Virus record (IMG/VR): IMGVR_UViG_3300044713_000162
Location: 1-44,516 of that record
DNA from: a virus
Reading direction: 5' to 3' (one strand)
DNA length: 44,516 bases
Shown here piece by piece: positions 21,924 to 30,384 of this stretch. A model generated the notes under the pieces. It ran no database searches. It saw nothing but the letters and a program-made list of their open reading frames with translations, and had not been told where the DNA came from. A program made the position numbers and the translations under genes. The first letter of the stretch is position 1, and the number at the start of each line of letters is the position of its first letter.

Positions 21924-22618
21924 CCCTTCGCTTTGATCTCCAGCGCTTCCTTCGAGTCCTGCCGCTGCCCGCAGTGCTTGCACAGCAACGCGCCCTCGAT
22001 GATCGACTCTTTGCAGAACAAACATTTCCCCATGGTGTGATCGGAGACGCCAAACAACGGAGCCTGGCCGAGCAGTTCCGCGGCTTCGTTGTAGAGTTCG
22101 GGATCGCGCGAGGTGACCGGGAACACGTGCCCGCGGGATTTCAGCGCGGAGCCCGAGTCGTAGATCAGGCGCAGCATCGAGTGCAGCTTTTTGCGCGCGT
22201 CGGCCAGTTCTTTCTTGGTGGGCTCTTCGTTCTCGGTGACGAACACGCCCCACCAGGTCAAATCTTCGGCGTCGAGGGAGAGTCCGCCGCGGCCTTCGTG
22301 AATGATGGCTTTGGCTTTCTCTAAGCCGTCTTCCTGGTTCCACGCCATGTTGCCCGCGCCGTCGGCCAGATCGTAGGGCTCCATTTCGATGTTGCGCATG
22401 ATCAGGGGCTTCGAGTAATCCTCGCCCTTGGGGCAGGCTTCGAGGTAGCGGACGCCGCGGTTCGACGGCGGGAATTCATGGCGGCGCGGGCCGACGTTGA
22501 AGATGAAGACGCGGGGGAATTTGCGCGGGTCCTGCTCGCGCAAACTTTTGGGGACGGGGGGAATCTGGCGGCGGTTGACTTCGCGCGCATCGTAGTTGCC
22601 TGAGACGGGAACCAGCAT
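21920..22618 (-). CDS. Structural-region protein with C-terminal zinc ribbon, 232 aa
   Basis: The start ATG 22618 follows GAAGGAGATTCCC. A mixed N-terminal 190 residues contains many prolines and Trp (AEDLTWWGVFVTENEEP) and a helix KKLHSMLRLIY. The C-terminus has CLFC followed 12 residues later by CKHC, a zinc ribbon. It lies two small genes and one larger gene downstream of the capsid gene. No family is recognised. Confidence 0.65.
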   Translation of the reverse strand: MLVPVSGNYDAREVNRRQIPPVPKSLREQDPRKFPRVFIFNVGPRRHEFPPSNRGVRYLEACPKGEDYSKPLIMRNIEMEPYDLADGAGNMAWNQEDGLEKAKAIIHEGRGGLSLDAEDLTWWGVFVTENEEPTKKELADARKKLHSMLRLIYDSGSALKSRGHVFPVTSRDPELYNEAAELLGQAPLFGVSDHTMGKCLFCKESIIEGALLCKHCGQRQDSKEALEIKAKG

Positions 22619-22656
22619 GGGAATCTCCTTCGTTTCGCTTTTCTGAAACTCAAAAA

Positions 22657-23262
22657 CTAAAGTTGTTTGAATTCTCCGGCGCGGGTCGCGAGGCGCGCGC
22701 GCAATTCCGGGGAGAGCGTGGACAGGTCGCCCAGGATCACGTCATCGGAGCGGCGTTTGCCGGGATTTCCAGAGACGGCGTTTTCTCCGAACGGGCCGGT
22801 GACTTCGTCGTAAACGTCGGAGAACTTCTGCTTCCAAATCTTTTTGCGCTTCTCTTCCTGCTGGTCGCGCCAGCGTTTCTTCTCCCACTCCGACAGCGCT
22901 TTGCCTTTCTCGACGACGGTGATCAGCAGCTTCAGCGTGTCGCGGCCGTAATCGTTCATCGAGATGTAGAGGCCTTCGACCTGGATGATCTGCGAGAGCC
23001 AGTATTCGCCGCCACTCGGCCGCGGCCCCATCGACTCTTCATCCCAGGGGCCGAATTTATCGTGGGGTACAAACACTTCGAGAATCCAACGCGGATCGAC
23101 ATCGTCATAGCGCTGGCACACCTGGCCGTAGCGAATCTCTTCGCGATCCGGCCCCCAGATCACGCGGTAGCGCTGCTTGTTCGCCAGAGTGTCGAAGCCG
23201 AACTCGCGGCAGACTTTATCGACCCACTTCGGCGGCATTCGTTTTTGCCAGGCTTCTCTCAT
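22657..23262 (-). CDS. Unknown head-region protein, 201 aa
   Basis: The start is ATG 23262; the ribosome site is weak. The N-terminal half is beta-rich with aromatic residues (YRVIWGPDREEIRYGQ, WILEVFVPHDKF). The middle is highly charged, with WEKKRWRDQQEEKRKKIWKQ, and the C-terminus is helical (TLSPELRARLATRAGEF). It may be a minor head protein. No motif points to an enzyme. Confidence 0.6.
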   Translation of the reverse strand: MREAWQKRMPPKWVDKVCREFGFDTLANKQRYRVIWGPDREEIRYGQVCQRYDDVDPRWILEVFVPHDKFGPWDEESMGPRPSGGEYWLSQIIQVEGLYISMNDYGRDTLKLLITVVEKGKALSEWEKKRWRDQQEEKRKKIWKQKFSDVYDEVTGPFGENAVSGNPGKRRSDDVILGDLSTLSPELRARLATRAGEFKQL

Positions 23263-23279
23263 GGTTCAAAACTCAAACT

Positions 23280-23456
23280 CTAGGCACTCGCCACTTTCGG
23301 CGCGATCGGAATGTCGACAGGGAAAAACGAACTGTCGGCGCACACGATGAAAAACGTTTCATCCTCGGGAGCGCGGTGATAGCGTGCCCCGAGTACGACG
23401 ACCACAGGGTCACCCTGCAGACACAGCCCGCACGTGATTGATGGAATATCCGGCAT
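23280..23456 (-). CDS. Small protein with CxxC, 58 aa
   Basis: ATG 23456 follows TGGAGATCAG, a good ribosome site. The product starts MPDIPSITCGLCLQGDPVVV and is beta-rich, with YHRAPEDETFFIVCAD later. Three cysteines might bind zinc. The frame overlaps the upstream gene's 3' end by 47 bases, more than is usual here. The strong ribosome site and composition favour a real gene. Confidence 0.6.
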   Translation of the reverse strand: MPDIPSITCGLCLQGDPVVVVLGARYHRAPEDETFFIVCADSSFFPVDIPIAPKVASA

Positions 23457-23604
23457 CTGATCTCCACGGCCACGTGGCGGAATGCACCGACAAACAATGC
23501 TTCCGCCACGCGTCCGCGTCCACTTCGTTCACGAAATCGATCACCGCCGAGACGCGGGCGAAATCGAGATCGCGTTGCTGCTGTTTGGTGAGCTTCTGCT
23601 TCAT
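23410..23604 (-). CDS. Small protein after the capsid gene, 64 aa
   Basis: ATG 23604 lies six bases after the capsid gene's stop. The N-terminal half is helical and charged (KQKLTKQQQRDLDFARVSAVIDFVNEVDADAW). The C-terminal part overlaps the 58-residue gene by 47 bases. Unknown function; it probably belongs to the head operon. Confidence 0.55.
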   Translation of the reverse strand: MKQKLTKQQQRDLDFARVSAVIDFVNEVDADAWRKHCLSVHSATWPWRSDAGYSINHVRAVSAG

Positions 23605-23610
23605 CCCGCC

Positions 23611-24891
23611 TTAGTAGCTCGCCGGGATGCCAGCATTCGGCCAGTACACACCTGCTCTTGGGTTATCAACAAAAAAATTGAACCCGCCCCAGATGTAGGT
23701 GACCGTGGCCGCCGACAATCCACCGCTCGCGCCGTAGATCGGCCACAAGGTTTGCCCGCCGAAATCGAGCGGACCGATCGGTTTGATCTCGCCGCGGCCC
23801 CAGTGCTTGAGCACCAGGCCGTCGAGGCGTCCGCGCTTGGCGTGGATCGAGACCAGCTTCTCCATGCCGCCGATGGTTTCGGCCGAGTCGCGTTGCAGCA
23901 TGTCGACGGCGTTGCCGCCTTTCAACTGATTCGCGACCACGATTTGCGGAGTGAGCGACAGGTTCTGCCAGGCCGCGTCCTGGTCGGTGTTGCAGTGCAC
24001 CAGGAACTCTTTCACGTTGGGGTTGTCGATGCCCAAGGCCGACTTCATCGCGTTCTTGCCGCGCTGGATGGCCGCGGGAGTGACCGCGAAGCCAGCCAGG
24101 TTCACCTGGGGCGTGATCAGGCGTCCGGGATAGGCCGGGCGCCCCAGGTTCAGCCAGGTGCCGGTGTTGCCGGGGTTGTTCTGGTGATACTGCAGGGAGA
24201 ACAGCGAGGTCGACGCCACGCCGGGAGCTCCGGCAATGATGCAGAGATCGCCGGCGACGGTGCCCGCGGGAACCGGCCCGGTGAGATAGACCGTCTGCGT
24301 CGACGTGGTTGCGTCGTTCGACAGGACGGTGACCGTGCCGTCGGGGTTATAACCGGCGCGCGCGGGTTGGCCCAGCGCCGAGAAGATGTTGAAGCTCATC
24401 TGGTCCTGGAACTGGTTGGCGTTCCCGACGACGAGCTGGTTGGCTCCCGTCGAGACCACGGTGTCGATGGTGCCCGATCCGGTCGAATCGGAGTTGAGCA
24501 GCGACTCCAGAAACACCTTGAAGCGCTGCGTCATCTTTTCGAGGTTCCGCTTGGCTGCGGGCTCGACCGCTTTTTCCTTGTTGTCGGTCGCGATCTCGGC
24601 GTACTTGGTGAACTCGGTCGCGGCCGAGAAAAACACCGGGGAGAGTTGCCAGTAGGTCGAGACGATGGCTTTGCCGCGTCCGAAGTCGCCGCCGTCCGGA
24701 TCCACCTGCGAAGGCGAAGTGCCGGAGTAAACGTCGAGGATGCCGCGCATGGCGCGGGAAGACTGCACTTCGACGTTGCGTTTCTCGATCTTGTCGAACA
24801 GGGTCGAGTCGCCCTGCATCAGCTCCTCGATGCGGGGCAGAAGTTTTTCGTACTGATAGGCGATGTATTGCGCGTTGGTTCCTTGTGGCAT
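23611..24891 (-). CDS. Major capsid protein
   Basis: The start ATG 24891 follows GACCCGGAGCTTACGACC. This 426-residue protein comes right after scaffold and portal, the usual order. The N-terminal helical region (MPQGTNAQYIAYQYEKLLPRI, DKIEKRNV) and later blocks such as TPAAIQRGKNAMKSALG and a C-terminal WGGFNFFVDNPRAG fit an HK97-fold capsid protein of the podoviral type. About 415 copies would be expected for a T=7 head; that is family knowledge. A 250-base non-coding leader with stable hairpins precedes it. Confidence 0.85.
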   Translation of the reverse strand: MPQGTNAQYIAYQYEKLLPRIEELMQGDSTLFDKIEKRNVEVQSSRAMRGILDVYSGTSPSQVDPDGGDFGRGKAIVSTYWQLSPVFFSAATEFTKYAEIATDNKEKAVEPAAKRNLEKMTQRFKVFLESLLNSDSTGSGTIDTVVSTGANQLVVGNANQFQDQMSFNIFSALGQPARAGYNPDGTVTVLSNDATTSTQTVYLTGPVPAGTVAGDLCIIAGAPGVASTSLFSLQYHQNNPGNTGTWLNLGRPAYPGRLITPQVNLAGFAVTPAAIQRGKNAMKSALGIDNPNVKEFLVHCNTDQDAAWQNLSLTPQIVVANQLKGGNAVDMLQRDSAETIGGMEKLVSIHAKRGRLDGLVLKHWGRGEIKPIGPLDFGGQTLWPIYGASGGLSAATVTYIWGGFNFFVDNPRAGVYWPNAGIPASY

Positions 24892-24894
24892 GGT

Positions 24895-25138
24895 CGTAAG
24901 CTCCGGGTCGATCGAGCTTCGAGACCGCCGGCTTCGCCCTCAGAAGGGCCAGCTCCCGGTTGTGCTGAGTTCGGGGTTGTCGAGCGATGAAGGAATTCGC
25001 CGTCTCCTTCGGGGCGGGCCGGACACCTTCCGGCGGGGCTTCGTGGCGCTCTCCCTAGTTTTTCCCGGTTGAGTTCTCAACGGCGGGCAGGGTGTCTAAT
25101 CCCTGACGGAGAGCGGAAGCGGAACTTTGCGGGTTAGA
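24895..25138 (-). other. Structured non-coding leader of the capsid gene
   Basis: The interval between scaffold and capsid genes has no credible frame, unlike every other junction of the unit, where genes overlap or nearly touch. In the leftward transcript several stems are visible: GCTGGC with GCCGGC enclosing GCCCT-TCTG-AGGGC (about 24940-24965), GAAGGA with TCCTTC (about 24990-25010), and GACACC with GGTGTC over about 60 bases. This could be a regulatory RNA, a processing site that raises capsid mRNA, or a weak terminator-promoter region. Confidence 0.5.
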
Positions 25139-25141
25139 AAA

Positions 25142-26539
25142 TTACGGCCGCTTCACCTGGATCAGTTTTCCGGTTTTCAGGCGGTAAATCCCGTTCCACT
25201 TGTCGGTGAGCGGATCGGAGTAGTTGATGTCCTTCGCTGGCGGGAGCGCATTCACTAAGACCGGCGTCTCTTTGCCGAAGCTGCGGCGTTCTCCGTTGCC
25301 GTTGCCCGCGCCCTTGTCGCCTTTGTCGTTGTCGGCCGCGTTGCCGCGCCGAGCGCCTGCTTTCGGAGCGCCGAACCAGTCCGCGAAGATCGTCGCCGCC
25401 ACGCCGGGTTTGTCGTCCGTGCCTTTGATGGCCTCGTCATGGCGCTTGTTCAGCATGCGAATGCATTTCTTGGTGTCGCCGGAATGCAGCGCTTCCGAGT
25501 AGCGGTCGAGCCACTTCTCGTCGGCCAGAATTTCCTGCTCCATCTCTTTGCGAACGTCTTTCAAAAAGCGCCCGTAGCGGTTGGGTTGTGTTTTCTGTAG
25601 CTTTGCCAGATCGAACTGGGCAGCCTTCGCGGCCGCGGCGACTGAGCTCTCGATCGAGCGCGTCAAATAGGGCGCGGCTTCGACGTTGATGGTCTTGTTG
25701 CGGATGGTGGCTTTTTCCTCGCTGAGTTTCGTCTTCTCGGCCGCCAGCGGATCGCCCTGCTTCTCGGGAACTTTCTTCGCGAATTCGTGGCGCGAGTTGT
25801 AGTACTTCGCGAGCTGCTGCGCGAGGGCTTTCGCCTCCGGGTTGTCTTTGATCGAGGCCAGCAGCGAGTAAATCTTTTCGACCGGCAGATTCTGCAGATC
25901 GTTCACGATCACCTTCGCCATCAGGTGGTCGTAGTGCTCGGGGTGATGTTCGGAGACGTAGCCGAGCGCGTTGGTGAAATGCTTCAGCGAGAGATCGGGA
26001 TCTTCCTTGAAGGAATTCTCGATCCACTTCGGGTCTCCGGAGTTGAAGGCTTCGGCATCGGCGTTGTAGATTTCGAGATCGCCCTGCAGCTTCTCGATCC
26101 CGTCGACGCCGCCAAACTCTTCGATCTGTTTGGCGAGGCCGATCGCTTCCTTCACTCCGCCGGGGAAGACTTTGGCAAGCGCGCGCTGGTTGAAGTAGTC
26201 GGCGCGGAGGTTCTTGTCTTTCTCGAAGAGCTCTTTGTACTTGGCCGGGACTTTGCGCCCGTCGGCGAGTGGGACTTGCGCGTTCGGATCGGTGCCGTCG
26301 CCTTCGCCCTGCCCTTCAGCGCCCAGATCGGCATCGTCACCAGCGCCAGCGTCGCCGCCGCCATCGCCACCATCGCCACCGTCGCCGGAAGATCCATCCC
26401 CGCCGCCGCCAGCATCCCCAGCTCCGCCATCGCCACCGCCTCCATCGCCCGCAGTCGCGAGCGCACTCGCGCCATCGGCGAAGAAAAATGTTCCCGCAAA
26501 GAGAAATCGTAACAGCCAGAATTTAAGCAGGTGTCGCAT
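25142..26539 (-). CDS. Putative capsid scaffolding protein with signal-like N-terminus, 465 aa
   Basis: ATG 26539 is chosen because CTGGAGGACTTCCCA precedes it. The first 25 residues are strongly hydrophobic with basic residues (MRHLLKFWLLRFLFAGTFFF, then ADGASALA), like a Sec signal. A Gly/Asp-rich segment of about 50 residues follows, then an acidic, helical Lys/Glu-rich protein of about 380 residues. Such composition and its position between portal and capsid are typical of scaffolds. Scaffolds normally act in the cytoplasm, so the hydrophobic start is odd; it may tether assembly to the membrane, or the start may lie later. It overlaps the portal gene by 17 bases. Confidence 0.68.
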   Translation of the reverse strand: MRHLLKFWLLRFLFAGTFFFADGASALATAGDGGGGDGGAGDAGGGGDGSSGDGGDGGDGGGDAGAGDDADLGAEGQGEGDGTDPNAQVPLADGRKVPAKYKELFEKDKNLRADYFNQRALAKVFPGGVKEAIGLAKQIEEFGGVDGIEKLQGDLEIYNADAEAFNSGDPKWIENSFKEDPDLSLKHFTNALGYVSEHHPEHYDHLMAKVIVNDLQNLPVEKIYSLLASIKDNPEAKALAQQLAKYYNSRHEFAKKVPEKQGDPLAAEKTKLSEEKATIRNKTINVEAAPYLTRSIESSVAAAAKAAQFDLAKLQKTQPNRYGRFLKDVRKEMEQEILADEKWLDRYSEALHSGDTKKCIRMLNKRHDEAIKGTDDKPGVAATIFADWFGAPKAGARRGNAADNDKGDKGAGNGNGERRSFGKETPVLVNALPPAKDINYSDPLTDKWNGIYRLKTGKLIQVKRP

Positions 26540-28898
26540 TGGGAAGTCCTCCAGGTGCTGGGGTCGCAAGATCGGGTAAGGCGGCAGCTCCGGCCGGCGG
26601 AGCTCCACCGCCAGGAGCGCCGGGGCCACCGGGTTTCGGCATCGGCATGGGCGGCGGGGGCGGCCCTTCAATCGGGGGCGGGAACATGAAGCCTTTGGCC
26701 TTGCCCGCCTTCACGTGTTCCATCATGTGCAGTTTCAAATCAAGCCAAATCAAAGCGCCCTGGCGGCCGTCGCCCAGGTCTTTCGTGCGTTTGATCTTCT
26801 GGCCTTCCGGCGAGTTCAGGATGCGCGAACATTCCAGAGCTTCGTTCACGTGATCTTCGGAATCGTCGACCGGGATCGAGGATTTCTGAATCGGGGGCTG
26901 CTTGGGCAGCGGCGGCATCTCCTGCGGTTGTTTCCCGAGCGCGGCGGCTGCGGTTGCGAGTTGCTGCTGGCGCTGCTGCTCGCGCTGGTCAGTTGCGTCC
27001 TGGTCGATTTCCGGGCCTTCGCCTTCCTGCATCTCGGCCCACTCTTGAATCTGTTTCTGGCGGGGATCGCGGCCGGGGATGTCGAACTCGTCGAGGCCGA
27101 TGGCTTCAAACTGCAGCTCTTGATTGGTGGGCAGCTGCAGGGCCGCGGCCAGGGGCGGATTCTGCGGCGCCGCGGCCATCAGGCCTTTGATGGTCGTTGA
27201 CTTGGCCTGCCAGGACTCAGGGAATCCCTGCGCCGGGATGGGCGAGCACACAAATCCTCCGCGCAGAATCAGCGGATCGATTTCGATGGCTTCCTCGCGC
27301 CGGTTGGAGTTCTCGACCAACGCTGCGAATTTCTCATCGCGCTTGGCGGCGATCTTGGCGGCCTGCTCATGGATCTTCGCCGAGAAATTCTGGAAGGGCA
27401 CCCAGACGATGGTCAGCACGCCGAGCGACTGCTGCAGCGCCTGGCCGTAGGCCTTCGCCGTCTTCTGGTCTTCCATGTTGGCCCCGAACATGGCGGGCTG
27501 GTTCAAGGTGACGAGCTGGGTCAGCGGTCCCTGCAGGTTCTGGATCCATTCCGTCAGCACCATCGGCGCTTCGACGCCGGGCTCGGGGAAGAAACTGTTT
27601 TCGAGAGGCTCTCCCTCGGCCTTTTTCTTGAAACGGATCTGGCCGTACTGCGCCAGCTGGCTCATGATGGCCTGGGCTTCGGTCTCGTCCATGTCGGCCC
27701 ACAGCGAGGGCACGCAATATTTCAGCAGCTCGGCTGTGAGGTTCATGGCATCGTTGAATTCCATCTGCACCGGCACGTGCGGATCGCCGAGAGAGTTGCG
27801 GGCCTGGCCTTCGCCGGGTTCGGCGTGCATGACGGTGACGTGCTCGTCGAGCGCGCAGGCCTCGGCGCCGCAGAAGGTTTCGCCGATAAAGGTCAGCTTG
27901 CAGCCCTTGGGGAAAATTCCGTCTTTCTCGACTTCATTGCCGTCTTCGTCTTCGCCCTGGCCGCCCACAAAGAACAGGCGCGCTTCGTCTTCGCATTCCC
28001 AGAAGGCCGCGGGGCGCAACCACCACTCATCTTCGGTCGTGAGATACGCCAGGGAGTCCTGCGAGAGCTGGGTGATCGATTCCGCGGTCGAGATGCGAGC
28101 CATGCGCGCGATCTCATCGTTCGGCGTAGCCGACTTGCCGCCGGCGGTGATCTTGTCGGCGACCTGCTTGTGCTTCTGCTTCATCGAGACCACGTCGTGG
28201 TCTTTTGAAACTTTGCAGTAGGGCCACAGCTCCTCGCAGGTTTCGTAGATGGGAACTTTCGATTCGAGCACTCCGGCGTAGCGGGTTTTTTCGGTGTCGC
28301 CGCAGCCTTCGGTGATGGCGATCACGCGGCCGTCGTTCCACAGCAACCGTCCGATGGTGATCTGCGCGTCCTGGGCGGGGTTGTACTTGTCGTAGACTTT
28401 GAGATATTTCTCGGCTTCGCGCGCCGCCCGGATCGAGGCGGATTCCTTGGGCTTGTCCGGCTCCATGCGCACCGAGGGCGGATTCTGCGCGAACACGGCG
28501 GTGAAGATCTTGCCGTTCGGTTTGTAGATGTTGAAATCTTGCGCCGACGTTCCTTGCTCGTCGTTCAGGTTCTCCGCGGTGTTGACCGCGCCGCCCTGCT
28601 GCCCCACCTGGAAGCAGCAGCTATCGTTGTTCCACCAGACGTGTTGCAGCCCGATCCAGAAATAGCGTTTCAGGGTGCAGCGCAGAATCTCGATCTGCCG
28701 TCCCCACTGATCGCGCAGGTTGAACTTGTTGCACAGCGCGCGCAGCTGCTCGACGCGCTTTTCGGGAAGGTCGAGAAACTTCGGCCCGTATTGCTCTTCG
28801 GGCGTCTGGGTTTCTTCCGCGGAGTCGTCTTCGTCCTGCGCGTCCGCGTCGGCGGGCAGGGAAGCGGTTTCTTCGGGAGTGTCGAGTAGATCAGGCAT
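26523..28898 (-). CDS. Portal protein (P22-like)
   Basis: This 791-residue protein is similar in size and plan to the P22 gp1 portal (725 residues). It forms the dodecameric ring through which DNA is packaged and ejected. An acidic N-terminus of about 40 residues is followed by helical and mixed domains (KRYFWIGLQHVWWNNDSCCF, NPPSVRMEPDKPK), a central helical stem region, and a Gln-rich, Pro/Gly-rich tail beyond residue 650. The tail (PPPIEGPPPPPMPMPKPGG) is disordered and may form the P22-like barrel or interact with ejection proteins. It precedes scaffold and capsid genes. Confidence 0.85.
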   Translation of the reverse strand: MPDLLDTPEETASLPADADAQDEDDSAEETQTPEEQYGPKFLDLPEKRVEQLRALCNKFNLRDQWGRQIEILRCTLKRYFWIGLQHVWWNNDSCCFQVGQQGGAVNTAENLNDEQGTSAQDFNIYKPNGKIFTAVFAQNPPSVRMEPDKPKESASIRAAREAEKYLKVYDKYNPAQDAQITIGRLLWNDGRVIAITEGCGDTEKTRYAGVLESKVPIYETCEELWPYCKVSKDHDVVSMKQKHKQVADKITAGGKSATPNDEIARMARISTAESITQLSQDSLAYLTTEDEWWLRPAAFWECEDEARLFFVGGQGEDEDGNEVEKDGIFPKGCKLTFIGETFCGAEACALDEHVTVMHAEPGEGQARNSLGDPHVPVQMEFNDAMNLTAELLKYCVPSLWADMDETEAQAIMSQLAQYGQIRFKKKAEGEPLENSFFPEPGVEAPMVLTEWIQNLQGPLTQLVTLNQPAMFGANMEDQKTAKAYGQALQQSLGVLTIVWVPFQNFSAKIHEQAAKIAAKRDEKFAALVENSNRREEAIEIDPLILRGGFVCSPIPAQGFPESWQAKSTTIKGLMAAAPQNPPLAAALQLPTNQELQFEAIGLDEFDIPGRDPRQKQIQEWAEMQEGEGPEIDQDATDQREQQRQQQLATAAAALGKQPQEMPPLPKQPPIQKSSIPVDDSEDHVNEALECSRILNSPEGQKIKRTKDLGDGRQGALIWLDLKLHMMEHVKAGKAKGFMFPPPIEGPPPPPMPMPKPGGPGAPGGGAPPAGAAALPDLATPAPGGLPNATPA

Positions 28899-29205
28899 TT
28901 AGAAGAGCTTCTGCGGCAGCTTTTTCGTCATCATTCGCGATGCGGCAATCGAGGATGCTGTAGTCGTAAAACCAGAACGCGGCGTGCTTCCATCCGCGCT
29001 CATGTTCGAAAATTCGGAAGGGTTCAGCGTGGCGAGGCAGGCCAAGATCGCCATGCAGACTCTCGGGCATCTCGCCCTCACCCTTTTTCACTAGATAGCC
29101 GATGCGTCGCGAGACTAAGCCGCCCGACGCTCCGTACACCGAGAAAGAATCCATCTCGCCGATGAAAACGCGATAGACCCCGTCTGCTAAAGGTTCGAGT
29201 CTCAT
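28891..29205 (-). CDS. Unknown protein before the portal, 104 aa
   Basis: The start ATG 29205 overlaps the upstream stop as ATGA, and its end overlaps the portal start by eight bases. The first 70 residues are beta-rich (RVFIGEMDSFSVYGASGGLV). The middle has aromatic clusters (GWKHAAFWFYDYS) and the tail is helical. No family is recognised. Confidence 0.65.
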   Translation of the reverse strand: MRLEPLADGVYRVFIGEMDSFSVYGASGGLVSRRIGYLVKKGEGEMPESLHGDLGLPRHAEPFRIFEHERGWKHAAFWFYDYSILDCRIANDDEKAAAEALLNA

Positions 29206-29426
29206 TCCGGGTCCGGATCTTGCGGCGCGTCCGGCGTGTAACAGCTCACCGTCACCGAATCGGCGTCGGAGGTTTCAAAGAACCAGCGGCCCGAGTCGCA
29301 GGTGTGCGGGGCGTACAGCGTCTGCCGTTCTTCCGAGAGATGGTTTTGATTCGCCGCAGACGTGCGTCCGTCGGGCACCAGGCAGATCAGGAACCACAGC
29401 GCGAAAACTGCGAGCAGGAATCTCAC
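29202..29426 (-). CDS. Small exported protein, 74 aa
   Basis: The start GTG 29426 overlaps the upstream stop as GTGA. Residues 1-24 form a hydrophobic signal (MRFLLAVFALWFLICLV) with a possible cleavage around TSA-ANQ. The mature part is about 50 residues with two cysteines (HTCDSG and VSCYTP), which could form a disulphide in the periplasm. It may be a spanin-like or envelope factor, but no family match supports this. Confidence 0.65.
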   Translation of the reverse strand: MRFLLAVFALWFLICLVPDGRTSAANQNHLSEERQTLYAPHTCDSGRWFFETSDADSVTVSCYTPDAPQDPDPE

Positions 29427-29602
29427 CGGTGCAGATCCCCGCCTTTCATAAATCGCTTGCCCAGAATTCCCCGCGCCCGCACGTGCGGATTCGAGGAGTG
29501 CGACTCTTTCTCCGCTTCCTGCCGCTTCGAAACGCCGCGAGCGGCCGCTGCGCGAGTCAACGCGCCCGGATGTTTGATTGCTTTCTTGATGAAGTTAGCC
29601 AT
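29423..29602 (-). CDS. Small basic protein, 59 aa
   Basis: ATG 29602 starts MANFIKKAIKHPGALTRAAA, and the stop overlaps the next start as GTGA. It overlaps the upstream gene by eight bases. The opening matches a widespread type of tiny phage protein of the form FIKKAIKHPGALxxxA, which I know only as hypothetical. It is very basic and may bind nucleic acid or the head. Confidence 0.75.
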   Translation of the reverse strand: MANFIKKAIKHPGALTRAAAARGVSKRQEAEKESHSSNPHVRARGILGKRFMKGGDLHR

Positions 29603-29822
29603 AGAGCTCGCTCAGTCCTTTCCGCGCCAGGTCGTGGGCTTTGGCGAGGAATCTTTTACACCAGGCTCCCGCCGCGATCGGCGAGCGCACACCTTCGCAG
29701 CGGGGGGGGCTGGCGTCGATGAAATGCCGGCAGCGTGAGCAGCGATCATTTCCGTGCGTCGACTGCGCTTCGTAATCGACCGACGCATGCGATCGCTTCT
29801 CGTTCTCGGGAAGTTCAGCCAC
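29595..29822 (-). CDS. Small cysteine-containing protein, 75 aa
   Basis: ATG 29822 overlaps the upstream gene by eight bases. The pattern CSRCRHF followed by ASPPRCEGV and GAWCKRF occurs in small phage proteins that bind a metal or iron-sulphur cluster through four cysteines. Function is unknown. A short helical C-terminus follows. Confidence 0.7.
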   Translation of the reverse strand: MAELPENEKRSHASVDYEAQSTHGNDRCSRCRHFIDASPPRCEGVRSPIAAGAWCKRFLAKAHDLARKGLSELYG

Positions 29823-30015
29823 CGGCCTCGTTTGAAGATCTTTCTGACGCGGGCTCTTCGCCGTGTGTGCGCGGCGGAGTGGGGTCGGCAGCCTGGAGAG
29901 CTGCCGCCCGCGCCAGAGCTTGTTCGCGAACTCTGCGGCCGTGGGCCTGACCTTGTTTGACCGCCCAGCCGCGCAGTTCTTTCAACAGTCGCGCATGTTC
30001 TTTGGTGAAGGCCAT
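29815..30015 (-). CDS. Small basic helical protein, 66 aa
   Basis: ATG 30015 follows TGAG two bases after the upstream small frame. The N-terminal 45 residues form a basic amphipathic helix (AFTKEHARLLKELRGWAVKQGQ), then a disordered Pro/Glu tail. No family is recognised. Confidence 0.6.
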   Translation of the reverse strand: MAFTKEHARLLKELRGWAVKQGQAHGRRVREQALARAAALQAADPTPPRTHGEEPASERSSNEAGG

Positions 30016-30016
30016 C

Positions 30017-30193
30017 TCACGCGGCCACAGCGGCGTGGCGATAGGTTTTCTGCGGACATGACAGCTTCAACTTCCGCAGTCGCTCGCCTTGGAGTTTCGG
30101 ACAACCGAGGGGAGCTCGACTGCCCATCGCTCGCCAGGTTGACGCCCTGCGAACGATGCGACGAATTCTGGGTTCCGGTTTCGGCTCCATCAT
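30017..30193 (-). CDS. Small zinc-motif candidate, 58 aa
   Basis: This frame fills the interval between two accepted genes. Its start ATG 30193 overlaps the upstream stop (AATGATG) and its stop lies just before the next ATG. It encodes a very basic protein with two cysteines (PLGCPKLQGERLRKLKLSCPQ), a possible half of a zinc site. Tight packing argues for a real gene, but composition alone is weak. Confidence 0.5.
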   Translation of the reverse strand: MMEPKPEPRIRRIVRRASTWRAMGSRAPLGCPKLQGERLRKLKLSCPQKTYRHAAVAA

Positions 30194-30357
30194 TTCCCTC
30201 GTTTTCGCATCGGCAGATTCTTTTCGCTGGTGGCCGCGAAGTCGTGCAGCTGCTGGTGCGTCATCCTGAGCACGCCGCGGTTTTTGGCGCTCACTTTCTC
30301 AGGATGTTTCTCCGCCAGCGCCATCAATCGACGACTTTTGATCGACAGCGCCGGCAT
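30190..30357 (-). CDS. Small phage protein of the LHDFAAT type, 55 aa
   Basis: ATG 30357 is used, though a TTG at 30381 is possible. The sequence IKSRRLMALAEKHPEKV and then MTHQQLHDFAATSEKNLPMRK resembles a common class of small basic phage proteins with a short helix and a conserved K/R-rich tail (KNLP), which I know only as hypothetical. It lies just after a fibre-like gene. Confidence 0.65.
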   Translation of the reverse strand: MPALSIKSRRLMALAEKHPEKVSAKNRGVLRMTHQQLHDFAATSEKNLPMRKRGK

Positions 30358-30384
30358 GAGTGGGGGCAGGGCCAGTTCCAACCG

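Noticed and set aside
23482-24990. Rightward frame of 502 codons opposite the capsid gene
   Set aside because: Low-complexity Arg/Val/Asp composition mirroring the real gene's codon pattern; the capsid gene on the other strand is far better supported.
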